In this document: positions 1-8,640 of the stretch, in pieces
Numbering within the stretch: position 1 is the stretch's first letter
Layout: every line of letters begins with the position of its first letter
Assembly: GCA_943789425.1 (NCBI GenBank)
Contig: CALSUB010000001.1
Location: 124,001-188,000 of the forward strand
DNA from: an uncultured Luminiphilus sp.
Lineage (GTDB): Bacteria > Pseudomonadota > Gammaproteobacteria > Pseudomonadales > Halieaceae
DNA length: 64,000 nt
Reading direction: 5' to 3'
Notes under the pieces: model-generated
Told to the model about the DNA's origin: nothing
Database searches by the model: none
The model's input: the letters and a program-made list of their open reading frames with translations, nothing else
Made by a program: the position numbers and the translations under genes

Positions 1-51
1 GATATCAGGGCGCTGAAAACACTGGGGCTGGATCCGCTGAGTGAATCATGA
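1..51 (+). CDS. era: GTPase Era, C-terminal end only
   Basis: Only the last 16 codons are in the window. They read DIRALKTLGLDPLSES and stop at a TGA. The family-typical C-terminal Era ending has a charged residue, then RAL(R/K)(S/T)LG, which matches. Era is a ribosome-assembly GTPase that binds 16S rRNA near its 3' end through a KH domain. The TGA overlaps the ATG of the next gene (ATGA), the usual era-recO coupling in gammaproteobacteria. The identification rests on this short tail plus synteny with recO. Confidence 0.75.
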   Translation, partial: DIRALKTLGLDPLSES

Positions 52-775
52 CCACACTGCAGCCGGCATGGGTGCTGAACCGAAAAGCGTATGGAGATAA
101 CGGCCTCTTAGTCGAGCTTTTTACGGCCGAATCAGGTCGATGCAGCGCGGTGGTTCGAGGTGCTCATCGCCGCAAGCAGGGGGGCTCACTCGCCGCTCTA
201 CTGCAGCCATTTCACCCCCTACTGATCACCCTGGTGGGGCGAGGTGAGTTACGGACGTTACGCGCCGCGGAGTCGCCGCGATCGCTTATATTCTGCGCGG
301 TGATGCCCTCATGAGTGGGTTGTATGTCAACGAGCTGGTAAACCGAGTGGTACCGCGCTTCGATCCGCATCCCGATATTTTCGTGAGCTATGGTGAAAGT
401 GTTGAAGCGCTGAGTAGCGGTCCGTCTGAGGCGATTCTCAGGCGTTTTGAGCTGAGACTGTTGAGTGAGTTGGGGTACCGCGTTGATTGGCTTTGCGACA
501 GTGAAGGTGATGCTATTCAACCTGAGTGCGCATACCGCTTCGAAGTGGGTCGCGGGTTTTGCCCGGTGGTGCTGTCCGAGAAGCCCAGTGTCGCGGGGCC
601 AGTGATCATGGGGGCGCAAATGACCGCGGTGGCAAACTGGCTTGCCGTGGGCCAAGCCCCGCCGGCCTTAGATTGGGCACCGTTCAAGCAGGTAACCCGC
701 GCCGCGCTGAGTCAGCTCACAGCGGGTCGCACCTTGCACAGCCGAGATATTTATCGGCAGCTAAAAAAGACATGA
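48..775 (+). CDS. recO: DNA repair protein RecO, interrupted by one frameshift
   Basis: RecO loads RecA onto SSB-coated DNA together with RecR (RecFOR pathway). The N-terminal OB-fold part begins MTTLQPAWVLNRKAYGDNG and includes the typical region with FTAESGR, a VRGAH segment, LQPF and GRGELRTLR. The remainder, beginning at the stretch encoding LRGDALMSGLYVNEL, is in another frame and continues to the TGA at 773-775. The jump lies near 272-285 and is explained by one missing base. Together the pieces give about 242 residues, the normal RecO length. The gene starts inside the era stop codon, so translation is probably coupled. Since recO is broadly conserved and both halves look intact, I infer a sequence error rather than a true pseudogene. 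Confidence 0.88.
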
Positions 776-837
776 TGCTTAGACTGCTTGGTTGTCGCGG
801 CGGATTCCGTCGTGCACAATAAGTTGTCGAGTGTCGG

Positions 838-843
838 TATACT
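838..843 (+). promoter_or_regulatory. possible -10 element upstream of cysM
   Basis: TATACT lies about 33 bases upstream of the proposed cysM start, in a short gap after recO. No convincing -35 element is visible at the right distance, so this is a weak call by eye. Confidence 0.3.
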
Positions 844-875
844 GAGCCCTTTTCGGCTTGAGGCAAGCAAACCAA

Positions 876-1783
876 GTGAGTGATTTCCCCACGATTGAAG
901 ACACTATCGGCAACACGCCGCTGGTGCGTTTGCAGCGCATTCCAGGCGACACCTCTAATCTGATTCTAGGTAAGCTTGAAGGCAATAATCCGGCGGGTTC
1001 CGTTAAAGATCGCCCTGCGATCAGTATGATCAGAGAGGCGGAGAGCCGCGGTGAGATTGCGCCGGGTGATACGTTGATTGAGGCCACGAGCGGGAATACG
1101 GGTATCGCATTAGCGATGGCGGCGGCGATCAAAGGTTATCGGATTAAGTTGATTATGCCTGCCAATCAAAGTGAGGAGCGCAAGGGCGCGATGCGTGCTT
1201 TTGGTGCTGAGCTGATCGATGTCTCTGCCGAAGAGGGTATGGAAGCGGCAGCGTGATCTCGCGCTGGCAATGCAAGCGCAAGGGCAGGGCTTGGTATTGA
1301 ATCAGTTTGCAAACCCCGATAATCCCGTGGGGCACTTTGGATCGACTGGCCCGGAGATATGGGAGCAGTCGGGAGGCCGGGTTACCCATTTTATTTCTTC
1401 AATGGGGACGACTGGAACGATCATGGGCGTTTCACGTTTTTTAAAAAGCCAGAACCCGGCAATACAAATCATTGGATTGCAGCCGACAGATGGCTCGCAA
1501 ATTCCCGGTATACGACGATGGCCGCAAGGCATATTTGCCCGAAATTTATTCTGCTGATCGTGTTGACCGTGTCATGGACATTGGGCAGTCAGAGTCTGAG
1601 GTAATGATGCGCCGTCTGGCGCGAGAAGAGGGCATCTTTGCGGGCGTCTCTTCTGGCGGCGCAGTGGCTGCCGCTTTGCGCTTGAGCGCCGAGGTTGAGC
1701 ATGCTGTCATTGTGGCCATTATTTGTGATCGCGGTGATCGCTATCTTTCAACTGGCGTATTTTCCGACACTGAGTCAGCTTGA
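876..1783 (+). CDS. cysM: cysteine synthase B (O-acetylserine sulfhydrylase), two frameshifts
   Basis: This is a PLP-dependent cysteine synthase of the CysM type, making cysteine from O-acetylserine and sulfide or thiosulfate. Visible motifs are TIGNTPLVRLQR, the PLP-lysine segment GNNPAGSVKDRPA, EATSGNTGIALAM, the SSMGTTGT loop, a PGIRRWP stretch, SSGGAVAAALR and AIICDRGDRYLSTGVF. That order follows E. coli CysM closely. The reading frame breaks twice. An extra base near 1251 shifts after EEGMEAA, and a second extra base near 1528 (in AAGG) shifts after RRWPQ. With both corrected, the protein is ~300 residues. I prefer the GTG at 876 (VSDFPTIEDTIGN) over a TTG at 858 because it starts near the conserved region. 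In related genomes rlmD-relA follow cysM; here mazG follows directly. Confidence 0.88.
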
Positions 1784-1847
1784 GCGCTATTTCTTGTCCT
1801 GGGGCCTCTCTCGAGGCTTCGGCCTGAATGAGTAAGAGGGGACCAAA

Positions 1848-2678
1848 ATGGTCGATGAAAGCGGCCCTGAGCCCGTTCAAATAGAGCACTTGTTGGGTAT
1901 TGTCCGTCGGTTACGAGATCCTGAGCAGGGTTGCCCGTGGGATGTCGGTCAGACTTTTCAATCCATTGTTCCCCATACACTCGAGGAAGCTTATGAGCTG
2001 GCTGACGCGATTGAGTCGAACGATTTCGATCAGATAAGAGAAGAAGCGGGTGACGTGTTATTTCAGGTCTTGTTTTACGCCCAGATGGCGGACGAGCAGC
2101 AACACTTCAATTTTGCTGACGTGGTGGATGGGTTATCAAAAAAATTAATTCGTCGGCATCCGCATGTGTTTTCGCCGCAACGCAACGCACAGCAAGAGGT
2201 GCCAATAGCCGCTTCTGATGTGTCTGATAGCTGGGAAAAAATCAAGCGCACTGAGCGTCAGCGCAAGCAGCAGTCAGGTATTTTGGACGATATCCCACTG
2301 AACCTGCCCGCCTTAACAAGAGCGCAAAAAATACAGAAGCGGGCAGCGCGGGTTGGCTTTGACTGGGCGGACGTGGCAGGCGTTTTTGAAAAACTCGAGG
2401 AAGAGATTTGCGAATTAAAAGAGGCACTGGTCGAAGGTGAAGAGGCGGCGATAGAATCCGAGCTGGGCGACGTATTGTTTTGTGTGGTTAACCTCGCTCG
2501 CCACCTAGGTTCCGATGCGGAAACGGCCATGCGAGGTGCAACGAGAAAATTCGAGGGCCGCTTTCGACTGATGGAGGAGCAGGCCATCGTCAACGGAAGT
2601 CGTCTCGAGGATGAAAGCGGTAGTTCGTTGGAGGCACGCTGGCAGGCAGCAAAACGCGATCGCTCACGAGTTGAATGA
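1848..2678 (+). CDS. mazG: nucleoside triphosphate pyrophosphohydrolase MazG
   Basis: MazG hydrolyses NTPs and dNTPs to monophosphates and pyrophosphate and is linked to nucleotide-pool cleaning and the stringent response. The 276-residue product has two all-alpha NTP-PPase repeats. The N-terminal one shows RLRDPEQGCPWD and the metal-binding EEAYELADAI...EEAGDVLFQVLFYAQ. The C-terminal one shows KLEEEICELKEAL...ESELGDVLFCVVNLARH, the ExxE(12-28)ExxD pattern. The length is normal. A good Shine-Dalgarno sequence (AGAGGGGA) precedes the ATG. It sits between cysM and adk, whereas relA normally lies directly upstream of mazG in Pseudomonas-like genomes. Confidence 0.93.
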   Translation: MVDESGPEPVQIEHLLGIVRRLRDPEQGCPWDVGQTFQSIVPHTLEEAYELADAIESNDFDQIREEAGDVLFQVLFYAQMADEQQHFNFADVVDGLSKKLIRRHPHVFSPQRNAQQEVPIAASDVSDSWEKIKRTERQRKQQSGILDDIPLNLPALTRAQKIQKRAARVGFDWADVAGVFEKLEEEICELKEALVEGEEAAIESELGDVLFCVVNLARHLGSDAETAMRGATRKFEGRFRLMEEQAIVNGSRLEDESGSSLEARWQAAKRDRSRVE

Positions 2679-2759
2679 CTTGCGGCATGACGACGGCCTG
2701 TGTAGCGTTAGCGGCTGAGGACTGCGTCGACCACATTGTATTTCAGGGATTTCTCATTT

Positions 2760-3395
2760 ATGCGCATCATATTTATTGGCCCTCCTGGCGCGGGCAAGGG
2801 AACACAGGCTCAGTTTATTTGCGAGCACTTCGGCATACCGCAAATTTCTACTGGCGATATGTTGCGCGCCGCCGTCGGTGCGGGCACTGAGCTCGGGCAG
2901 CAGGCGAAAGCGATTATGGAGTCCGGTGGCCTAGTCTCCGACGACATTATTATCGCTTTAGTGAAAGAGCGACTGCAGCAAGAAGACTGTGTAAACGGTT
3001 GTTTGTTCGATGGGTTTCCTCGAACTATCCCGCAGGCTCAGGCCATGGTGGATGAGGGCATTGCGATTGATCACGTGTTAGAGATTACGGTTTCAGATGA
3101 GGAGATCATTAAGCGCTTGAGTGGACGAAGAGTTCATCCGGGGTCCGGCCGCATTTATCACGTCGACTACAGCCCTCCCTTGCGACCGGATGTAGACGAC
3201 GAGTCGGGTGAGCCACTGATGCAGCGTGAAGATGATCACGAAGACACAGTGAGAAAGCGTTTGAATGTTTATCATGAGCAAACGCGTCCGCTGGTCAATT
3301 TTTACCGCGCGCTCGACGCCGTCCAATATCATCAACTTGATGGTGTCGGTGCGGTCGATGACATTACGCGTCACATAATGGGCGTATTGCGCTAG
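2760..3395 (+). CDS. adk: adenylate kinase
   Basis: Cytoplasmic adenylate kinase interconverts ATP + AMP and 2 ADP. The P-loop GPPGAGKGT is at residues 7-15, the AMP-binding STGDMLR follows, then the FDGFPRT segment and a long LID domain ([19 protein letters not shown]). The LID lacks the four zinc cysteines and is therefore of the E. coli hydrogen-bonded type. [13 protein letters not shown] completes the core. The ATG at 2760 (MRIIFIGPP) is chosen because it starts the conserved beta strand; an in-frame ATG at 2736 would add a non-conserved octapeptide. The length (211 residues) is normal. Confidence 0.95.
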   Translation: MRIIFIGPPGAGKGTQAQFICEHFGIPQISTGDMLRAAVGAGTELGQQAKAIMESGGLVSDDIIIALVKERLQQEDCVNGCLFDGFPRTIPQAQAMVDEGIAIDHVLEITVSDEEIIKRLSGRRVHPGSGRIYHVDYSPPLRPDVDDESGEPLMQREDDHEDTVRKRLNVYHEQTRPLVNFYRALDAVQYHQLDGVGAVDDITRHIMGVLR

Positions 3396-3479
3396 GGTTA
3401 AATGCCACTCAGTTCGCTTGTCAATAAATATAAACCTTGATAGCGTTGCTATCGGGACGGACACCTTTAGGAGGGACCT

Positions 3480-3925
3480 ATGGCCGCTGCAAAGAAAGCA
3501 ACAAAAAAGAAACCCGCTGCAAAGAAAAAAGTAGTAGCAAAGAAGAAGGCACCTGCCAAGAAAAAGGCAGCTGCTAAAAAGGCACCTGCCAAGAAGAAGG
3601 CAGTTGCTAAGAAGAAAGCACCTGCCAAGAAGAAGGCAGCTGCTAAGAAGAAGGCACCTGCCAAGAAGAAGGCAGCTGCTAAGAAGAAGGCACCTGCTAA
3701 GAAGAAGGCAGCCTGCTAAGAAGAAGCACCTGCTAAGAAGAAGGCAGCTGCTAAGAAGAAGGCACCTGCTAAGAAGAAGCAGCTGCTAAGAAGAAGCACC
3801 TGCTAAGAAGAAGGCAGCTGCTAAGAAGAAGCACCTGCTAAGAAGAAGCACCTGCTAAGAAGAAGGCAGCTGCTAAGAAGAAAGCGCCCGCTAAGAAAAA
3901 AGCTGCTAGCAAGAAAAAGCGTTAA
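3480..3925 (+). CDS. histone H1-like Lys/Ala/Pro repeat protein, repeat tract with several frame breaks
   Basis: The protein is almost entirely Lys, Ala and Pro, in alternating KKKAPA and KKKAAA units encoded by 18-bp repeats. It resembles bacterial histone H1-like / AlgP-type DNA-binding proteins, which are thought to coat DNA; function here is inferred from composition only. A strong Shine-Dalgarno (TAGGAGGGA, 3468-3476) sits just before the ATG. The first frame ends at 3719, but the repeat continues and ends cleanly in another frame with KKKAASKKKR-stop at 3923-3925. Between 3705 and 3860 one unit has an extra C and five units lack a G (AAGAAGAAGCA instead of AAGAAGAAGGCA). Their sum exactly accounts for the frame difference between start and end. 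If corrected, the protein is about 149 residues. A hairpin terminator follows. Confidence 0.75.
3560..3910 (+). repeat. 18-bp coding tandem repeat (KKKAPA/KKKAAA units)
   Basis: The core unit is AAGAAGAAGGCACCTGCT, alternating with AAGAAGAAGGCAGCTGCT. It is near-perfect across most of the gene and diverges at both ends. Several units are 17 bp long through loss of one G of the GG pair, and one is 19 bp. Such tracts are prone both to replication slippage and to assembly or base-calling errors. Confidence 0.85.
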
Positions 3926-3965
3926 AGTCGGGGTGCCGCTGTCCTCAGTGGCATACCGCTCTGTA

Positions 3966-3990
3966 AAGCCGGCGACTCGCCGGCTTTTTT
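3966..3990 (+). terminator. rho-independent terminator after the H1-like gene
   Basis: A perfect 9-bp GC-rich stem (AAGCCGGCG / CGCCGGCTT) with a 3-nt loop is followed by a run of T. It lies 40 bases after the stop codon and closes the H1-like transcript; it may also end read-through from adk. Confidence 0.9.
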
Positions 3991-3993
3991 ATT

Positions 3994-4053
3994 GCCAAAT
4001 TGAGGGCCAAATTGAGGGCCAAATTAAGCAATCAAATTGATGGCCAATTAAGG
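3994..4053. repeat. short degenerate 12-bp tandem repeat
   Basis: The unit GCCAAATTGAGG occurs twice in perfect tandem (3994-4017), then as GCCAAATTAAGC and two more degraded forms up to GCCAATTAAGGCC. It lies directly after the terminator and before the GST remnant. No function is apparent. Confidence 0.7.
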
Positions 4054-4110
4054 CCAGTTGATCGATGTGTCTGCCGGGTCTGCAGGAGAAAGGAGTGCTG
4101 AGCGGCGGCG

Positions 4111-4934
4111 ATGCCTGAGTCACAAACGCCTATTTTGTACCATTATCCGGTTTCGCCTTATTCAGAGAAACTGCGCTTGGCGCTGGGTATGGCTGGGATT
4201 CAGTGGGGTTCGGTGACTGTGCCCTCGCTGCCACCGCGGCCTGTCTTGGATGCTTTCCTTGCTGGGTATCGCCGTATTCCGGTGTTGCAGATTGGTGCGC
4301 ATTTTTATTGTGATTCAGCATTAGCGTTTGATGTGCTGGCTGAAGTCAGTGATCGGTTGACCCCGGCACGCCGTTTATCGGCGACTGAGGAGTCACTGCG
4401 CCAGCATGCTGAGGAGCGGATTTTTTTTGCTGTGATCGCCGCGGCGTCACCGATCAGCGTGCTGCGATTGCTGGCTCAAGATTTGGGTCCCTTCGGGCTG
4501 TTCCGATTTCTGAAGGATCGCTCGCTCATGATGAAAGGCTCGACAATTGAAAAACTGTCGCGGCGCGACGCTGACTCGGCTCAGTTGAAGATTTTGTGAG
4601 GCAACTGAATGAGCTGCTCAAGCACAGATCAGTTTTTGGCGGGCGCACACGCGGGTTACCTCGATTTATGTTGCTACCATCCACTGTGGATGTCGTCCGT
4701 CATTAATCGCGAGATCGCTATCGCGTTGCCCCCTCTGGTGCGGCATGGATGCAGCGGATAGCGGCTTGGGTCACGGCAGGTCAGATGCCGGTATCCGAGC
4801 GCCAAATCCATGACAGGGTGATCGCCGACCGATTTCAGGATTTTGTTGGCGAGTTTCCGGTCCTTTTGCGCAGTGCTCGCTTGTTTCTGTTCGGCCGACT
4901 GATTATGCGCGCGACAGCACCGAGGGCCATTTAG
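4111..4934 (+). pseudogene. glutathione S-transferase family gene broken by about three frameshifts
   Basis: The first 162 residues carry a thioredoxin-like GST N-terminal domain: LYHYPVSPYSEKLRLAL with the S-P-Y-S active-site loop, then the cis-proline RRIPVLQIG and CDSALAFDVL. The frame stops at 4597-4599, but homology-like sequence continues. DFVRQLNELLKHR follows in a second frame from 4590. FLAGAHAGYLDLCCYHPLW and SSVINREIAIALPPLVR follow in a third from 4633. WMQRIAAWVTAGQMP and the tail to 4934 are in a fourth segment from ~4749. These resemble a GST C-terminal helical domain. Each break is explained by one base gained or lost, one in a T5 run (4633-4637). Whether this is a real pseudogene or bad sequence cannot be told here; neighbouring genes show the same kind of breaks. 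Confidence 0.7.
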
Positions 4935-4980
4935 TCTTTATGGATGAGCATCAGATGTGTCATTAAGCGCAACCTGCGCG

Positions 4981-6108
4981 TCAGGTGACGCTGTGTTTTT
5001 GCACTTCCCCATTAGCGGGTTCGAAGTCAGGGCTCTCTAGGTTCGTTGGGTTATCGCCCAGCGATGTGCGTCGCCACTCTGCTGGCGATTCTCCGGTCCA
5101 CTGGATAAAGGCACGTCGAAAATTGGAGGCGTCGTTAAATCCCAGTGAGACCGCTATCGCTTCGACTGATAGGTTGGTGTCTCGTAGATAGCGTCGACGC
5201 GTGCTTGACTCGAACGTCATTGAGAAGGCCCTGAAAAGAAGCGGCTTCGGATTTGAGGCGTCGCCTAAAAGTACGCGTGCTCATATTGAGCATGGACGCC
5301 ACCTGCTCGAGTTGCGGGTATTGCCCTTCGAGCTTATCTATTAATGCGAGTGTTTGTTCCGTGAGGCTCGCGCTGTCCGACAGGCTCGCCAGTAAGCGTG
5401 CGCACTCTGACTCATATAATTCGCGCAGCGTTCGGTTTGAGGATGGCAAAGTGAGCCTGGTAATGTCCTGTGGCAGGCTGAACTCGGCCTGCGCGGCGTC
5501 AAAGTGTATTTGTTCGCCAAATATGCGGGTAAAGGGGGTCAGGTCAGGGGGGGCAGAAAAGGGAAAGGAGACTTTCATATTGGGCACCGCTGATCCCAGT
5601 AGATCTGAGAGTGTTTTTTGTATCGCCGAAAAGATCACTTCGTAATTAAAGCGTTTCATTGGGTCTGTCTGATCCAGTACGACGACCATGCCATCGTGAT
5701 CCGCTGTCGCTGTTCGGGGCTCCTAATCAGCTGTATGCGAGTCCCCGTCAGCAAGGCGCCGTAGCGAGCCAAGAGGTCGAGCGCCTCAGCTAGGTTTGAG
5801 CAGGTTAAGAAACGCTTGCCCGATCACCGCGTGGGCGCTGAGATTGAGTCGCTGTCCCAGCGCCAATCCTATCGAGGGGGTCGCTGGTGTGTGCCAACAC
5901 GTTCATGGTGAGGCGATCAGCCTCACCCGTATCCACTCTCGCGCCCAGCTGGGACGAGTGAGGGCAGTGTTAACTGTGTGCCGGAGCAGATCGCGTCGAT
6001 GGAGCAGCCGCGTTCGACCGCTAGATCGACGAGCAGCAGGACGTATTGGCTGGGAATGGAGCTACCTTGCATCGCCATATTTGGCCATAAATGACCTCGC
6101 GTTGGCAA
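4981..6108 (-). pseudogene. AraC-family transcriptional regulator with several frameshifts
   Basis: On the minus strand the reassembled product is about 375 residues, the size of AraC regulators with an N-terminal arabinose-binding-like effector domain. The N-terminus includes PSQYVLLLVDLAVERG, followed in shifted frames by a GLALGQRLNLSAHAVIGQAF segment and LAEALDLLARYGALLTG. The middle part (5689-5210) contains LEQVASMLNMSTRTFRRRL, the first helix-turn-helix. The end (5220-4981) contains LSVEAIAVSLGFNDASNFRRAF and WTGESPAEWRR, the second helix-turn-helix. At least four breaks are needed: near 5195 (extra base), ~5690, ~5800 and ~5880-5920. The gene is divergent from the diiron-ferredoxin pair, so it would be its natural regulator. 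The start is uncertain (TTG 6108 or ATG 6078). Confidence 0.72.
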
Positions 6109-6169
6109 GTAATCACCTTGAGGACTCGGGGCTCCGCTAGATGATGTGACCTATAAGAGGAGAAATGTC

Positions 6170-7349
6170 ATGAAGATTGAATGGAACACTGAGACGCCAC
6201 GTAAAATTCAACAGTTTGCTAATCCTGATTACCCAACCGAAAATCCGGATCTTGAGGATGTGCTGACCAGCCAAGATGTCGATCATGTTGCGCAAATCTT
6301 CAAGACACCGCTCACCGGCTCTTATAACTGGGACTATTCGGTTCAGGACGATCGAATAAAAAAGTTGTATGAGCTGGGTAAGCAACTTAATTGGGATCCG
6401 CAGATCGATATCGACTGGGATCGCCCTTGGCCTGAAGAGGCGGGGCAAGCTGAGCTCATGAATCTGCACGACTATCCGCCCTACTTAGCGCTGAGCGATA
6501 AGGAACGCGACGAATTTTGGCTGCACATGAACGCGTGGAGTCTGTCTCAGTTCCTCCATGGCGAGCAGGGTGCGTTATTAGTGGCCAGTCAGCTCTGCTC
6601 CTGTGCGCCGACGTTCAATGCCAAATTGTATGCGGCATCGCAGACCTTTGACGAGGCGAGGCATGTTGAGGTCTTTAATCAGTACATCCAGAAGCGTATT
6701 GGCCTGATGTATCCCATCAATACGCACCTGAACAGCATCATCGATAAAATTCTCACCGACCCCCGCTGGGATCTTAAATTCATTGGCATGCAGATTGTGA
6801 TCGAAGGCTTGGCGTTGTCAGCGTTCAATACTGCTAGGGAGACAACGCCTGATCCCGGTATTGAAAGATATTGTCTACTTGGTAACGCGTGATGAGGCGC
6901 GGCATGTCACTTTTGGCGTGAATTATCTCGAAGAATTCATCACGACGTTATCCGATGAAGAGCGCGAAGAGCGCGCGCTGTTTGCTTTTGAAGCGTGTGC
7001 AATCAGTCGCGAACGGCTGGTGGCGACTGACGTTTTTCGGCACTTTGGCTGGGACGTCGAGGAAAGTCGACGAAAGGTTCTAGATGGATTCGTGATGTCG
7101 ACTTTTCGCAATCTACTGTTTCAGCGCGTGGTGCCTAATTTGCGCAGAATTGGGTTGTTGACCGACAAGGTGCGCCCTAAATTTGAAGAGCTTGGGATTC
7201 TTGAGTATGAGACCATGTCCGACGATGGCGACATCGACTGGATGAAGCTCGAGCGGCCCCTCGATACGGGGGAGGCACAAAGTCATGAACAGAGTATGCT
7301 AGCGGCGTTTCATGACGCGCTTCATTCAGACCAAGTGGCCGCGACCTAG
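6170..7349 (+). CDS. ferritin-like diiron oxygenase-type protein, one frameshift
   Basis: The protein has the four-helix diiron signature of the ferritin/ribonucleotide reductase R2-like superfamily. E132 lies in HGEQGALL and the first ExxH is in FDEARHVEVF (E162, H165). E212 lies in IEGLALSAFN and the second ExxH in RDEARHVTFG. All ligands for two irons are therefore present. The frame breaks near 6857, where removing one base of GGT joins DP to LKDIVYLVT; total length is about 393 residues. The ATG at 6170 is chosen because AGAGGAGAA precedes it at ideal distance. A 2Fe-2S ferredoxin follows within ~100 bases, suggesting an electron-fed oxygenase. The substrate is unknown. It is not ordinary R2: the second half and the ferredoxin partner argue for an oxygenase or desaturase role, which is inference. 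Confidence 0.75.
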
Positions 7350-7446
7350 CGACACAACGCGGAATGGCGTTGCTTTATTGAGATGAATGTTGATGCGTGA
7401 AGGCGCAGTATGCCGACAACAATCGTAGTGAGAGGGTTTGGGAAGT

Positions 7447-7761
7447 ATGACGGTAATCACTTTTATTCAGCATGATGGGGCCGAGAGCATGGTTGATGGG
7501 GACGTTGGCCTGTCGCTGATGGAAACGGCGCTCAAGCATAATGTGCCGGGCATTGATGCAGACTGTGGTGGAGGTGCGATCTGTGGCACCTGTCATTGTT
7601 TTGTTGAGGTTTCAGGTGATTTGCCTGCTCCCGACGTACAGGAAAGCGCAATGCTGGGACTGCGCCCAGATCGGGCGGACAATTCTCGCCTTGCCTGCCA
7701 GATCGTGGTGACTGCCGACACGGCGGATCTCACGGTACGATTACCTGAGTTTCAGATGTAG
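7447..7761 (+). CDS. 2Fe-2S ferredoxin (adrenodoxin/P450-type)
   Basis: This small plant/adrenodoxin-type 2Fe-2S ferredoxin of 104 residues has cluster ligands C40, C46, C49 (CGGGAICGTC) and C84 (NSRLACQI). The C-x5-C-x2-C...C spacing and SRLACQI tail are those of the ferredoxins that serve bacterial P450s and diiron oxygenases. ATG 7447 is preferred to a TTG at 7438. It lies directly downstream of the diiron protein on the same strand, so that protein is the probable partner, although the P450 at ~16-17 kb also has no ferredoxin of its own. No ferredoxin reductase gene is visible nearby. Confidence 0.9.
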   Translation: MTVITFIQHDGAESMVDGDVGLSLMETALKHNVPGIDADCGGGAICGTCHCFVEVSGDLPAPDVQESAMLGLRPDRADNSRLACQIVVTADTADLTVRLPEFQM

Positions 7762-7869
7762 GGGGGGGCCGCCAGGCACGCCATGCGTTTGTCGAATTTG
7801 GCGAGCGTAATCAGTTGAGGCAGGAGTTTGGCTGGTCAGCAGCTTTGATTTGTTCGGTGAGTTATTACA

Positions 7870-8613
7870 GTGCTTGATCCCGATCGTTTTCTTGCGGCCG
7901 GTATCGATGGCTGTCGCGCTGGATGGATCGTCGCTGGCTGGGATGGCGCTGCCTGGGTGCTAGAGCGCGTCGAGACTCTAGCCGATGCGGTCCCGCTTAT
8001 GCGCAAAGGCGCCACCGTCTGTATTGATATGCCCATTGGGTTGTCGGTCACTGGCGTGCGCCAGTGTGATGCGGCGGCCCGCCGGTTATTGGGCCCTCGG
8101 CGCAGTAGCGTGTTCCCTGCGCCACCAAGAATGGCGCTCGTCGATCGCCCCTACGCAGAGCTGAACAAAGAGAGTAAGCAACGTTTTGATCGGGGCCTGA
8201 GTAAGCAGGCTTTTCATCTCCTCCCTAAGATTCGAGAAACGGAGGCGCTACTCCGCGGAGGGCTTTGTCGGGCTCAAAAGTGGCTAGAGACGCATCCTGA
8301 GTTGTGCTTTACCGCCCTAAATGATGGCGCGCCCATGCAGCACAACAAGAAAAAAGATGCCGGATTCCGAGAGCGAATAGCCGTTTTGGAGCGAGTCCTT
8401 GAGTATCCAATTCACGCACTCGTAAACCAAATGCAGGAGCGCACCCTGCGGTCTCAAGTGCTGAGAGATGATTTGGTGGATGCGATGGTCTGTGGGGTCG
8501 TCGCTTGCCTGCCAGCTGATCGGCGCATTAGTCTTCCGATGGACGAAGTCGAAATAGATGAAGAGGGTTTCAGGATGGAGATTACTTGCCCTGCACTAAC
8601 TGTTTCATTCTAA
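7870..8613 (+). CDS. DUF429 family protein (predicted RNase H-like fold)
   Basis: The 247-residue protein opens with AAGIDGCRAGWIVAG and continues with VCIDMPIGLS and RRSSVFPAPPR, the conserved pattern of DUF429 proteins predicted to adopt an RNase H-like nuclease fold. HPELCFTALN and the late RDDLVDAMVCGV carry the other conserved acidic positions. No biochemical role is established for the family. Translation starts at a GTG (7870). It stands alone between the ferredoxin and the PepSY gene, with a ~108-base gap upstream. Confidence 0.82.
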   Translation: MLDPDRFLAAGIDGCRAGWIVAGWDGAAWVLERVETLADAVPLMRKGATVCIDMPIGLSVTGVRQCDAAARRLLGPRRSSVFPAPPRMALVDRPYAELNKESKQRFDRGLSKQAFHLLPKIRETEALLRGGLCRAQKWLETHPELCFTALNDGAPMQHNKKKDAGFRERIAVLERVLEYPIHALVNQMQERTLRSQVLRDDLVDAMVCGVVACLPADRRISLPMDEVEIDEEGFRMEITCPALTVSF

Positions 8614-8640
8614 GTCAGATGGGTTACTGAGGTGCCGCTT

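Noticed and set aside
212-655. 147-codon minus-strand reading frame across recO
   Set aside because: It is antisense to both recognisable halves of RecO and has no recognisable domain.
1219-1557. Programmed frameshifting in cysM and recO
   Set aside because: No slippery heptamer with a downstream pseudoknot is apparent, the families are not known to use it, and nearby genes show the same random one-base breaks.
3480-3925. CRISPR-like array
   Set aside because: The repeats are contiguous, without unique spacers, and encode a Lys/Ala/Pro protein; no cas genes are near.
5796-6140. Plus-strand 114-codon reading frame
   Set aside because: The opposite strand encodes recognisable AraC N-terminal domain sequence in shifted frames; the plus-strand product has no family features.
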